Made by a program: the position numbers and the translations under genes
Shown here: positions 54,122 through 62,122 of the stretch, in pieces
How positions within the stretch are numbered: position 1 is the first letter of the stretch
Layout: each line of letters opens with the position of its first letter
The notes under the pieces: generated by a model
What the model was told of the DNA's origin: nothing
Databases searched by the model: none
What the model saw: the letters and a program-made list of their open reading frames with translations, nothing else
Assembly: GCF_004357985.1 (NCBI RefSeq)
Contig: NZ_SMTF01000002.1
Span: 1 to 64,000, forward strand
DNA length: 64,000 nucleotides
Direction: 5' to 3'
Origin: Luteimonas aestuarii
Lineage (GTDB): Bacteria; Pseudomonadota; Gammaproteobacteria; Xanthomonadales; Xanthomonadaceae

Positions 54122-56476
54122 TCAGGGCTTCAACGTCCGCTCGAACAGCTCGTGGATGCGACGGTACTGGTCGTACCACGCTTCCGGGTGCTGGTAGGCG
54201 TGGCGCTCCATCGGGTAGCTGGCCAATTCCCAGTTGTGCTTGCGCAGTTCGATCAGCCGCTGCGCCAGCATCACCGAGTCCTTGTAGAACACGTTGTCGT
54301 CGATCATGCCGTGGGCGATCAGCAGGTGGTCCTGCAGGCCGTCGGCGTATTCGATCGGCGACGACTTGCGGTAGGCCTCGGGGTCGATGTCGGGCGTGTT
54401 GAGGATGTTCGACGTGTAGGCGTGGTTGTACTGCGTCCAGTCGGTCACCGGGCGCAGCGCGGCGCCGGCCTTGAACTTGCCGGGCTCGCGGAACAGCGCC
54501 ATGAAGGTCATGAAGCCGCCGTAGCTGCCGCCGTAGATGCCCACGCGCTCGCGGTCGCCCTGGCGCTGCTCGACCAGCCAGTCGATGCCGTCGAGGTAAT
54601 CCTCCAGCTCCGGATGGCCCATCTGCCGGTAGATGGCGGTGCGCCAGTCGCGGCCCAGGCCGGCGGACGCGCGGAAGTCGAGGTCGAGCACGATGTAGCC
54701 CTGCTGCACCAGCAGGTTGTGGAACATCTGCTCGCGGAAGTACTGCGGCCAGCGCTCGTGCACGTTCTGCAGGTAGCCGGCGCCGTGCACGAACAGCACG
54801 ATCGGATACTGCCTGCCGGGTTCGAGCGTGGACGGGCCGTAGTACTTGCCCGGCACGGTGCCGGCACCATGCTTCGACGGCACCTGCACGTATTCGGGTT
54901 GCAGCCATTCGTGGGCACGGTATTCGGCGGTGCGGGTATCAGTGAGCGTGCGCATGCCGCTGCCGTCGCTTCCGATCACTGCCAGCTGCGGCGGCACGTA
55001 GCTGGACGAATGCCTCAGCAGTAGCTGGCGCCCATCCGGCGACAGCGCGAAGCCGTCGACGCCGTCGAGGTCCGTGATCTCGCGCACGTCACCGCCCGCC
55101 GCCGGCACTTCGCAGACTTCGTAATCGCCCGCCCAGGCGCGGTTGCAGGTGAACAGGAACCGCGCCCCATCCGGCGACAGCATCGGCTGCGACACTTCCC
55201 AGCGCCCGGAGGTCAGTGCGCGCGGGCTGCCGCGTTCGCCGGCCAGGTACAGGTGGGCGTGGCCCGACTGCTCCGACAGGAACCACAGCGTGCGGTTGTC
55301 GGGCATCCAGTCGAACTCGTTGAAGTTCCAGTTGATCCACGCCGGGTCGGTCAGGCGGTGGCGCACGCGCAGCGCGGCCTGCGACGGGTCCAGCGTCACC
55401 AGCCAGCGGTCCTTGTTGTCCAGCGAATGCAGCATCAGCGCGGCGGCGTGGCCGTCGCTACTCCAGCGCATCGCATCCTCCAGCCGCACCGCGCGCACGC
55501 CCTTCAGCGCGTCCTTGCCGGCGGCGCGGCGCAGGCTGGCCAGCGGATCGTCGCTGATGCCGGGCAGGGCATCGAGCCTGATCTCGCGCGGCTTGCCGTC
55601 GCCGCGCATGTCCACCACCCAGAACGCCTGCGCGCGCGGCAGGTTGCGGCCCACCCGGGTGCGCACGTCCTCGAATTCCTCGTAGCCCGATGCGGTGATG
55701 TACATCGGCATCTTGCCGGCCTGGCCGCGGTCTTCCGATTTCCGCTCGGTCGCCACCAGCAGCCAGCGGCCGTCCGGCGACAGCGCGCTTGCGGCGATGT
55801 CCACATCCTTGCCCACGTAGACCGGCGACGGCGCGCGCGAAGGATCGCCGTGGCGCCATTGCAGGTCCTGCTGGCGCGCGGCATCGCGGCGGTCGCGCTC
55901 GCGGCGCAGGGTCTCGAACAGTTCGAACTGGTAATCGCGCAATGCATCGGCCGGGGGCGCCTTGGCCGGGTCGTCCTCGGCCTTCACCGACGCGGCCTGC
56001 GCCACGCCGCCCTGTGCCGTCCAGCGGTACCAGTCGTGGCCCGAGCGCCAGACCAGCGCGCCATCGCTGCCCCACTGCAGCGCGGCCTTGCTGTCGCTGC
56101 CGCGGGTCAGCTGGGTGAGCGTGCCGTTGCGCAGGTCGCGCACGTACACGTCGCCATTGCGGATGAAGGCCATGCGCGTGGCCTGCGCGTCGAACAGCGG
56201 CTGCGCGGCGTCGAGGTCGGCACGCGCGGCACCGTCCAGGCGCCGGGGCGTGGCCTCGCCCTGCAGCGGCAGCGCGTAGGTGTCGCGGATGGTGCTGTCA
56301 TCGCGCTTGAGCGTGTAGTACGCGGTATTGCCATCCCACGACCACCATGCCTGTTCCACCGGGGCGCCGATCCAGTCCGGGTCGGCCATGATCCGCTCCA
56401 TCGTCAGCGGTTGCGAAGGCTGGGCGGACAGCAAGCCGGGGGCGAGAAGCAGCAGGAACGAAAGGGATCGGATCAT
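54122..56476 (-). CDS. Secreted S9-family prolyl-oligopeptidase-type peptidase
   Basis: A 784-residue protein with a signal peptide ([18 protein letters not shown]). It has a beta-propeller N-terminus and a C-terminal alpha/beta-hydrolase with Ser651 in YGGSYGGFM, Asp726 or 727 in HGMIDDNVF and His759 in [11 protein letters not shown]. It is a second, distinct member of the S9 group in this window; the first one at 16.2 kb is a DPP4-like enzyme. It lacks the DPP4 acidic pair, so acyl-aminoacyl or endo-type specificity is possible. It should act in the periplasm on oligopeptides. Single gene 62 bases downstream of the hemF promoter region. Confidence 0.88.
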   Translation of the reverse strand: MIRSLSFLLLLAPGLLSAQPSQPLTMERIMADPDWIGAPVEQAWWSWDGNTAYYTLKRDDSTIRDTYALPLQGEATPRRLDGAARADLDAAQPLFDAQATRMAFIRNGDVYVRDLRNGTLTQLTRGSDSKAALQWGSDGALVWRSGHDWYRWTAQGGVAQAASVKAEDDPAKAPPADALRDYQFELFETLRRERDRRDAARQQDLQWRHGDPSRAPSPVYVGKDVDIAASALSPDGRWLLVATERKSEDRGQAGKMPMYITASGYEEFEDVRTRVGRNLPRAQAFWVVDMRGDGKPREIRLDALPGISDDPLASLRRAAGKDALKGVRAVRLEDAMRWSSDGHAAALMLHSLDNKDRWLVTLDPSQAALRVRHRLTDPAWINWNFNEFDWMPDNRTLWFLSEQSGHAHLYLAGERGSPRALTSGRWEVSQPMLSPDGARFLFTCNRAWAGDYEVCEVPAAGGDVREITDLDGVDGFALSPDGRQLLLRHSSSYVPPQLAVIGSDGSGMRTLTDTRTAEYRAHEWLQPEYVQVPSKHGAGTVPGKYYGPSTLEPGRQYPIVLFVHGAGYLQNVHERWPQYFREQMFHNLLVQQGYIVLDLDFRASAGLGRDWRTAIYRQMGHPELEDYLDGIDWLVEQRQGDRERVGIYGGSYGGFMTFMALFREPGKFKAGAALRPVTDWTQYNHAYTSNILNTPDIDPEAYRKSSPIEYADGLQDHLLIAHGMIDDNVFYKDSVMLAQRLIELRKHNWELASYPMERHAYQHPEAWYDQYRRIHELFERTLKP

Positions 56477-56675
56477 GGTGGCCGTGCGTGGAAAAGGACC
56501 GGGGCAGGGTACCAGCCCCGTCCGCGACGGGGCTGGGCCGCAGGTCATGGCCTGGTGGTCCGCTGGCCCTCGTGGTCGGCACGGACGAAAAGCGGGAGCG
56601 GTTGCCCGCTCCCGTCGCACATCCCTGTGCGCGGCGTCCCCGGCCGCAGGAGGCGCTGGCGTCAGCGACCCGGCA

Positions 56676-58817
56676 TCACCAGCTGAAGCCGGCGCCGCCC
56701 ATCATGCTCTTCTCGTTGCCGCTGAACGCGCCGCCCAGGGACACGCTGGCGCGATTGCCGATGGCGCGCTGGTAGCCGACGGCGAGGGCCTGTTCGCCGC
56801 CCTGCACGCCCACGCCCACGCCGATGCGGTTCTGGCCGGACAGGCCGGCGGTGTTCATCGCCATGCCGGCGAACGCACCCGACATCGCGCCCTGCCGGTC
56901 GATGCGCCGGTCCTGCTGGTGGAAGCGGTCGTCGATGCCGCGCTGGATGGAATCGAGCTGCGCATCCCACGCAGCGAAGCGGCTGTCGGTGTAGTCGTTG
57001 GCCGACTGCAGCGTCTGCACCGCCACGGTGTCGGTGTAGGTGTTGGCCGAGGCCAGCGTGGCGGCATCACCCGCCTGCACCTGCCGGACGTTCGCAGCGT
57101 CGGTCGCCGCCACGCCGTCGGCGACGTTGCCGATCGTGGTGCCGTTCTCGCCAGCCAGCGTCAGCACGTCGCGGCCATCGTTGTCGTAGACCACGCTGCG
57201 CGGACCGCCACCGGCGGGTCCTTCGGGCCCCTGCGGCCCGCCCGGCCCGGCGGGCCCCTGCAGCGAGCCCAGCCAGTCGGCTTCGGTGCCGGCGAAGCCG
57301 TTCCGTACCGCGACCTCGTAGGCACTGAGGCCGCGCTCGCCCTGGACGCCGCCGGCATCGACGATGCGCTGGTTGATGTCGGTCAGCGCCGCATCCACCG
57401 CACCGAAGGCGGTACCCACATTGTTGTAGTTGTTCGACTGAATCACGTACACGGGTGCCGTAAACACGCCACCGGCATAGGCCGCGCCGCCGCCGAGCCA
57501 TGCGGCGATGCCGGCGCCGAGTTCGTCGTCCGCCGCGCGCATCTGGCGCAGGTTCACCGCGTCGGTGGCCTCGGTGCCGTCGGCGAGGTTGGCAATCTGG
57601 TTCATCCGAGCGGGGGAGCCTACCGAGATGCTGTATTCGCGATCGGCTACCGCGTTGTAGCCGATCGCGACACTGTAGTCGACGCTTGCGACAGCATTCA
57701 CGCCGAAAGCTGCGCTGTAGTCGCCAACTGCCCGAACGCCTGCACCAATGGCGACTGCGCTGGTCCCGATGGCAATCCCGAATTCACTGCTGGATTCCAC
57801 TATTCCGTCTCCGTCGAGATCGAGGTCAAAGGACTGCTGCCCGTTCCCGTCGAGGTCGTACCAGCTCGCAACGACCAGGCTTCCGACGCCGGTGGCACGG
57901 CCGGCATTGCCGAAGGCATTGCTATACTCGCCACTTGCGATGTTCCCGGCGCCAACTGCATTGGCGAATGTCCCGCTGACGGCGTTTCCGTACCCAACAG
58001 CCAGCGCGCTGTTGCCGTCGACCACGTTTCGGGAGCCGATTGCCACCCCCCTGATGGAACTGGCCTCGTTCCCGCTGCCCATTGCGGTGCTTTCCAGGCC
58101 GGAAGCGATGTTGCCTTCGCCCACCGCCGTATTGCCTCGACCGCCCGACGTTCGGTTGCGGAATCCGACGGCAGTAGAAGATGCGCCCTCAGCCTGATTG
58201 CCTGTCCCGAAGGCATTGCTGTAAGTGCCGCTCGCGGTGTTGCGCACGAGTCCGGCTTCGTCGCCTTCATCGTACGCACCGCCAAAGGCGTTACTGCCCC
58301 TGCCTGACGCTACATTCAGGATGCCAAATCCATTTGCGCGCATTCCCGTCGTGCTGTTGCCCAGCCCGAATGCGTTGCTTTGGTTGGCGAGCACATAGTT
58401 CCCATTGATCAGCTGGCCGTCGCTCATCCGGTACAGCGCACCGCCGAATGCGTTACTGTTGATCCCGGTGACATCGTTGATGTAGCCCACTGCTGCACTT
58501 CGGGACTGGGTGACGAAGTTCGTGATGCCTATGGCCGTCGCAGTACTCGCGGTCTGGGCGATGAAGTTGTTGTGACCGAACGCCGTGCTGCTGGCGGCAC
58601 TCACCTCGTTGCCGCGCCCGAACGCGGTGCTGTTGGCACCGTTGACCTGATTGGCGAAACCGCATGCGAATGCATTGCTGCCGGGGGCAATGCTCGCTGG
58701 GCCAGGGTGCTGGCAGGTTTCACCCGCGATGATGGGCATGGAGGCCGCGGCCAAGGTAATGGCGAGGCAGTTTGCGGCAAGGTCTATTGCAGGTCTGGAC
58801 TGGGAAAAGATTGACAT
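56676..58817 (-). CDS. YadA-like trimeric autotransporter adhesin 1
   Basis: A 713-residue protein with a signal peptide, then a head of about 14 YadA-head (Hep_Hag) repeats of the SxAxGxxNxxxG type (residues about 45-395), including an Asp-rich insert WYDLDGNGQQSFDLDLDGDG near 330. At about 411-645 come LADGTEATDAVNLRQ, a collagen-like GPAGPGGPQGPEGPAG stretch and a coiled stalk. The last 68 residues form the YadA membrane anchor. It should trimerise in the outer membrane and mediate attachment. The C-terminal W fits an outer-membrane insertion signal. It is almost identical to the second gene in the stalk only. Confidence 0.88.
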   Translation of the reverse strand: MSIFSQSRPAIDLAANCLAITLAAASMPIIAGETCQHPGPASIAPGSNAFACGFANQVNGANSTAFGRGNEVSAASSTAFGHNNFIAQTASTATAIGITNFVTQSRSAAVGYINDVTGINSNAFGGALYRMSDGQLINGNYVLANQSNAFGLGNSTTGMRANGFGILNVASGRGSNAFGGAYDEGDEAGLVRNTASGTYSNAFGTGNQAEGASSTAVGFRNRTSGGRGNTAVGEGNIASGLESTAMGSGNEASSIRGVAIGSRNVVDGNSALAVGYGNAVSGTFANAVGAGNIASGEYSNAFGNAGRATGVGSLVVASWYDLDGNGQQSFDLDLDGDGIVESSSEFGIAIGTSAVAIGAGVRAVGDYSAAFGVNAVASVDYSVAIGYNAVADREYSISVGSPARMNQIANLADGTEATDAVNLRQMRAADDELGAGIAAWLGGGAAYAGGVFTAPVYVIQSNNYNNVGTAFGAVDAALTDINQRIVDAGGVQGERGLSAYEVAVRNGFAGTEADWLGSLQGPAGPGGPQGPEGPAGGGPRSVVYDNDGRDVLTLAGENGTTIGNVADGVAATDAANVRQVQAGDAATLASANTYTDTVAVQTLQSANDYTDSRFAAWDAQLDSIQRGIDDRFHQQDRRIDRQGAMSGAFAGMAMNTAGLSGQNRIGVGVGVQGGEQALAVGYQRAIGNRASVSLGGAFSGNEKSMMGGAGFSW

Positions 58818-58853
58818 GTGGTGATCCTCTGCGGGCGATGAGAGCCGGACGTC

Positions 58854-58877
58854 CCGGCTACAGCAGGAGATCGGAAT
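58854..58877 (-). promoter_or_regulatory. Shared 24-base element upstream of adhesin gene 1
   Basis: 24 bases are identical to 61994-62017, ahead of the other adhesin gene. A CTGACATCG motif follows at the same 14-base offset at both places. Next to it, AGCCGG / CCGGCT arms can pair. This is likely a promoter or leader copied with the gene. Confidence 0.6.
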
Positions 58878-59057
58878 AGCCGGTCCAAAGCTGACATCGT
58901 CTCTCCCGGTTTGACGGGTGCCGGGGCGGGGCCTGCGTGGATGTCATATGGACCGGATCGGCGACGCCAAGGCGCAGCCTCACGTGGTGCGCGGAATCGC
59001 GTGTGTCTTCCCACTCGCTTCCTGCAGGCGCCGCTCTCCTGCAACGGATCCGCTGCT

Positions 59058-59867
59058 TCAGCGGACGGACTTGATGGTGCGTTTGATGGTGGTGGCACTC
59101 ATCGCTTTTGCTTTCGCGTTTGCCACGCCCTTCGATATGGCTGCTTTCGAGACAGGCTTGACGACCTGCTTCCCTGCCTTGGTGGCAACACGGGGATTCT
59201 TCACGTTGCTCTGCACCTCCGCCCCGCGCAGCCGCGTGGCATTGGCCGCCTGGATGATCGGTTGCTGGTAATGGAGGATGATTTCCATCGCGTCGGCGTG
59301 CAGTGCGATCGATGTCCGGTCCTTCGCCACCTGCGCTTGCGGCACGCGCCTGGTGAGATCCTTCATCGCCGCGTCGATCTGGCGCGTGATTTCGGCATTG
59401 ATCCGGTCCTGCACGTCGGCCTGCACCAGGCGGATCACGTGCGCGCGGACCAGGCCGGTGAAGTCCACCAGCTTCGCCACGAACGAGGCGTTCCATGTCA
59501 TCCGGAGGTCACGCATCTCGCACTGCAGGCGCCCGCGATCCATCGACAGCAACAGGTGGGCGTTGAATTCGCCGTCGAAGAAGTCGTTGTGGACCGGGAC
59601 GTGCTTGTGCGCCGCCCAGCCGCCACGCACTTCGATGGACCCCGGATGGCAGAGGATCCCGGGGGACAGCGACCGCTCGCGGTCGCGATGGTCTTCCTGC
59701 GCGCGGATCGCACGGCCGAATGAAATCTCGGCGGTTTCGTACTGCATGAACGCGGTCTTGTTCTTTGGCCAACGCTTGCGGCCGCGCCACACTTCGATGC
59801 GCACGCCATCGGCGGGCAGGAAGGCCCGGAAGTGGGCGAAGGGAACGGTGAGTCGGGTGGTTTTCAT
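59058..59867 (-). CDS. Unrecognised 269-residue protein between the adhesin genes
   Basis: A full reading frame of 269 codons with sensible composition. It has no signal peptide. The N-terminal half is mixed (TVPFAHFRAFLPADGVRIEVWRGRKRW); the middle contains RDRERSLSPGILCHPGSIEVRGGW and HNDFFDGEFNAHLLLSMDRGRLQCEMRDLRMTW. From residue 140 it is helical with basic character and ends in an Ala/Lys-rich region (KAGKQVVKPVSKAAISKGVANAKAKAMS), so nucleic-acid or membrane-surface contact is conceivable. It lies between two adhesin genes in the same orientation. I do not know any family for it. Confidence 0.6.
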   Translation of the reverse strand: MKTTRLTVPFAHFRAFLPADGVRIEVWRGRKRWPKNKTAFMQYETAEISFGRAIRAQEDHRDRERSLSPGILCHPGSIEVRGGWAAHKHVPVHNDFFDGEFNAHLLLSMDRGRLQCEMRDLRMTWNASFVAKLVDFTGLVRAHVIRLVQADVQDRINAEITRQIDAAMKDLTRRVPQAQVAKDRTSIALHADAMEIILHYQQPIIQAANATRLRGAEVQSNVKNPRVATKAGKQVVKPVSKAAISKGVANAKAKAMSATTIKRTIKSVR

Positions 59868-59943
59868 GGCGACGGCCTCATTGGATCGATCGGATGCCGG
59901 CCACGGTGCAGGCGATGCACCGTGGTCGGCACGGGAGATGCGG

Positions 59944-60537
59944 CTAGCGCGGCTGGCGCACGGTTTCGCCCGGCAGCGGGATGTTCGGCGGCAGTCGCGG
60001 TGGATCGATATGCGGCTGTTCCATGCGCACCGGGATGCGATCGACCAGGCAACCGTTGAGTACGTAGTCGCCGGTGACGGTGCCGGTGCTTGAAGTGTTG
60101 CGGTTGATCTCGATCTTCACCAGGGTGCCGCGGTCGGCATACGCCGCGGCGGGTCCGCCGACCGGTGGGAAGCGGCCGCTGCCGTCGGCAATCGTCATCG
60201 GTATCCAGGTGAATCGACCGTCGACCGTGGTGCCCAGCGCCGAGGCGCGCAGGCCGGGCGCGCGTAACGTAGTGCGCACGCGGTCGATGCGCAGGATGGC
60301 GCTTTCGGGTGAGAGAAACGAACCGGTGCTGCCGCTGTAGCCGGGCCGCAGCACCACGCTGCCGCGATGTTCGAACGGTCGCACGCACAGGCGTAGGTCA
60401 CGAACATGCTCGAGCGGACGTTCCAGGGTGATCCGCGGGGGCGTGTCGGTGGTCTGCGCGAATGCGGGTGCGGCGATGGCCGTTGCGATGGCGGCCAGCA
60501 GGGGAAACAGCGGGGTCGCGGGGAATGCCTTGTCCAC
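59944..60537 (-). CDS. Unrecognised secreted protein between the adhesin genes
   Basis: A 197-residue protein with a signal peptide (hydrophobic FPLLAAIATAIAAPAFAQ). The mature part is rich in beta-strand-like segments (VRDLRLCVRPFEHRGSVVLRPGYSG, AILRIDRVRTTLRA, VDGRFTWIPMTIADG) and ends with a Pro-rich tail. Two cysteines may form a disulfide. GTG start behind AGGAG at 8 bases. It might assist export or assembly of the trimeric adhesins or bind in the periplasm, but this is only position-based. No family recognised. Confidence 0.65.
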   Translation of the reverse strand: MDKAFPATPLFPLLAAIATAIAAPAFAQTTDTPPRITLERPLEHVRDLRLCVRPFEHRGSVVLRPGYSGSTGSFLSPESAILRIDRVRTTLRAPGLRASALGTTVDGRFTWIPMTIADGSGRFPPVGGPAAAYADRGTLVKIEINRNTSSTGTVTGDYVLNGCLVDRIPVRMEQPHIDPPRLPPNIPLPGETVRQPR

Positions 60538-60593
60538 GGGGGTGGCTCCTTGCAGGATGCGGGAAGGACGGCCCGGTGTCGCCGGGCCGCAGA

Positions 60594-61964
60594 TCAGAGG
60601 TCCATGCCGAAGCCGATGCCGGCGGACTTCTCGCTGCCGCTGAACGCACCGCCCAGCGAGAACGAACCGCGCGTACCGAGCTTGCGGCCGTATCCGATCG
60701 ACAACGCCTGTTCGCTGCCTTGGAACCCGGCGCCGACGGCAATGCGACCGCGCGCACTTTGCGAGCCCGCGGCATTGATCGCCATGTTCAGCATTGCGCT
60801 GCCCATCGCGCCCTGCCGGTCGATGCGCCGGTCCTGTTGGTGGAAGCGGTCGTCGATGCCGCGCTGGATGGAATCGAGCTGCGCATCCCACGCGGCGAAG
60901 CGGCTGTCGGTGTACTCGTTGGCCGACTGCAGCGTCTGCACCGCCACGGTGTCGGTGTAGGTACTGGCCGAGGCCAGCGTGGCGGCATCACCCGCCTGCA
61001 TCTGGCGCACATTCACCGCATCGGTCGCGGCGACGCCATCGGCGACGTTGGCGATTGTGGTGCCGTTCTCGCCAGCCAGTGTCAGCACGTCGCGACCATC
61101 GTTGTCGTAGACCACGCTGCGCGGACCGCCACCGGCGGGTCCTTCCGGCCCCTGCGGCCCGCCCGGCCCGACGGGCCCCTGCAGTGAGCCCAGCCAGTCG
61201 GCTTCGGTGCCGGCGAAGCCATTGCGTACCGCGACCTCGTAGGCGCTGTCGCCGCGCTCGCCTTGGATGCCGCCGGCATCGACGATGCGCTGGTTGATGT
61301 CGGTCAGCGCGGCATCGACCGCACCGAAGGCCGCGCCCACGTTGTTGTAGTTGCTGGACTGGATCACGTACACCGGCGCGGTGAATACGCCACCGGCATA
61401 GGCCGCGCCGCCGCCGAGCCATGCGGCGATGCCGGCGCCGAGTTCGTCGTCCGCCGCGCGCATCTGGCGCAGGTTCACCGCGTCGGTGGCCTCGGTGCCG
61501 TCCGCGAGGTGGATGATCTGATGCTCGTTGCCGCCGCTGCCCACGGCCACGCTGTAGTCGCGGTCGGCGATGGCCTGGTAACCGATCGCAGTGCTGCCGG
61601 TGTTGAGTGCCCGCGACTCGAAGCCGAAGGCGCTGCTGCGGGCGCCGCTGGCCGTGTTGCCATGGCCGAACGCGCTGCTTTCGACGCCACTGGCGGTGTT
61701 CCTGATGCCAAATGCACTGGCGTTGTCGGCGGAGGCCGTATTGAGGAAGCCGAAGGCCTGGCTTGCGAATGCAGTCGCCGTGGAGCTGCCGCAGGCGAAG
61801 GCCCCGAGCCCCGGGGCACTGCCGGTCGCGGCTCCCTCGCTGGGCTGGCAGGTGGTCCCGGCCATCGCAGGCGCATGGACGCTTGCCACCAGCAGTGACA
61901 GCATCGCGACGGTGCGTCCGTAGCCGGCCCATCTGGATGTCGAATGGGGTTGGATCATGTGCAT
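60594..61964 (-). CDS. YadA-like trimeric autotransporter adhesin 2
   Basis: A 456-residue adhesin. After a signal peptide (MLSLLVASVHAPAMAG), a short head (about residues 50-150, 6-7 repeats such as ASAFGIRNTASG) leads to the stalk at 153-387. Over these 235 residues it differs from adhesin 1 at only about 10 positions. The anchor (388-456) is only about half identical to that of adhesin 1. The head is much shorter and lacks the Asp-rich insert. The same collagen-like GPxG stretch is present. Likely the product of duplication with later exchange of the stalk segment. Confidence 0.88.
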   Translation of the reverse strand: MHMIQPHSTSRWAGYGRTVAMLSLLVASVHAPAMAGTTCQPSEGAATGSAPGLGAFACGSSTATAFASQAFGFLNTASADNASAFGIRNTASGVESSAFGHGNTASGARSSAFGFESRALNTGSTAIGYQAIADRDYSVAVGSGGNEHQIIHLADGTEATDAVNLRQMRAADDELGAGIAAWLGGGAAYAGGVFTAPVYVIQSSNYNNVGAAFGAVDAALTDINQRIVDAGGIQGERGDSAYEVAVRNGFAGTEADWLGSLQGPVGPGGPQGPEGPAGGGPRSVVYDNDGRDVLTLAGENGTTIANVADGVAATDAVNVRQMQAGDAATLASASTYTDTVAVQTLQSANEYTDSRFAAWDAQLDSIQRGIDDRFHQQDRRIDRQGAMGSAMLNMAINAAGSQSARGRIAVGAGFQGSEQALSIGYGRKLGTRGSFSLGGAFSGSEKSAGIGFGMDL

Positions 61965-61993
61965 GGTTCCCGCCTCGGGCAGGCCGGAACGTT

Positions 61994-62017
61994 CCGGCTA
62001 CAGCAGGAGATCGGAAT
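61994..62017 (-). promoter_or_regulatory. Shared 24-base element upstream of adhesin gene 2
   Basis: Identical to 58854-58877. Beside it (61983-61998) is the perfect 16-base palindrome GCCGGAACGTTCCGGC, which could form a hairpin in the leader or bind a regulator. Confidence 0.6.
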
Positions 62018-62122
62018 CCGCGGGACAGGACTGACATCGCCAGCGCGCGTTCGCGATGTCGCGACCGACGCCAGGATTGCTGCACCTCGCCGTCGACGGC
62101 GCCTGCCCAGACCCTGTCGCAG

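Noticed and set aside
57200-57270. Collagen-like GPAGPGGPQGPEGP stretch as evidence for a phage tail fibre
   Set aside because: The stretch is flanked by Hep_Hag head repeats and a YadA anchor, and a signal peptide is present, so a bacterial surface adhesin is the better reading.
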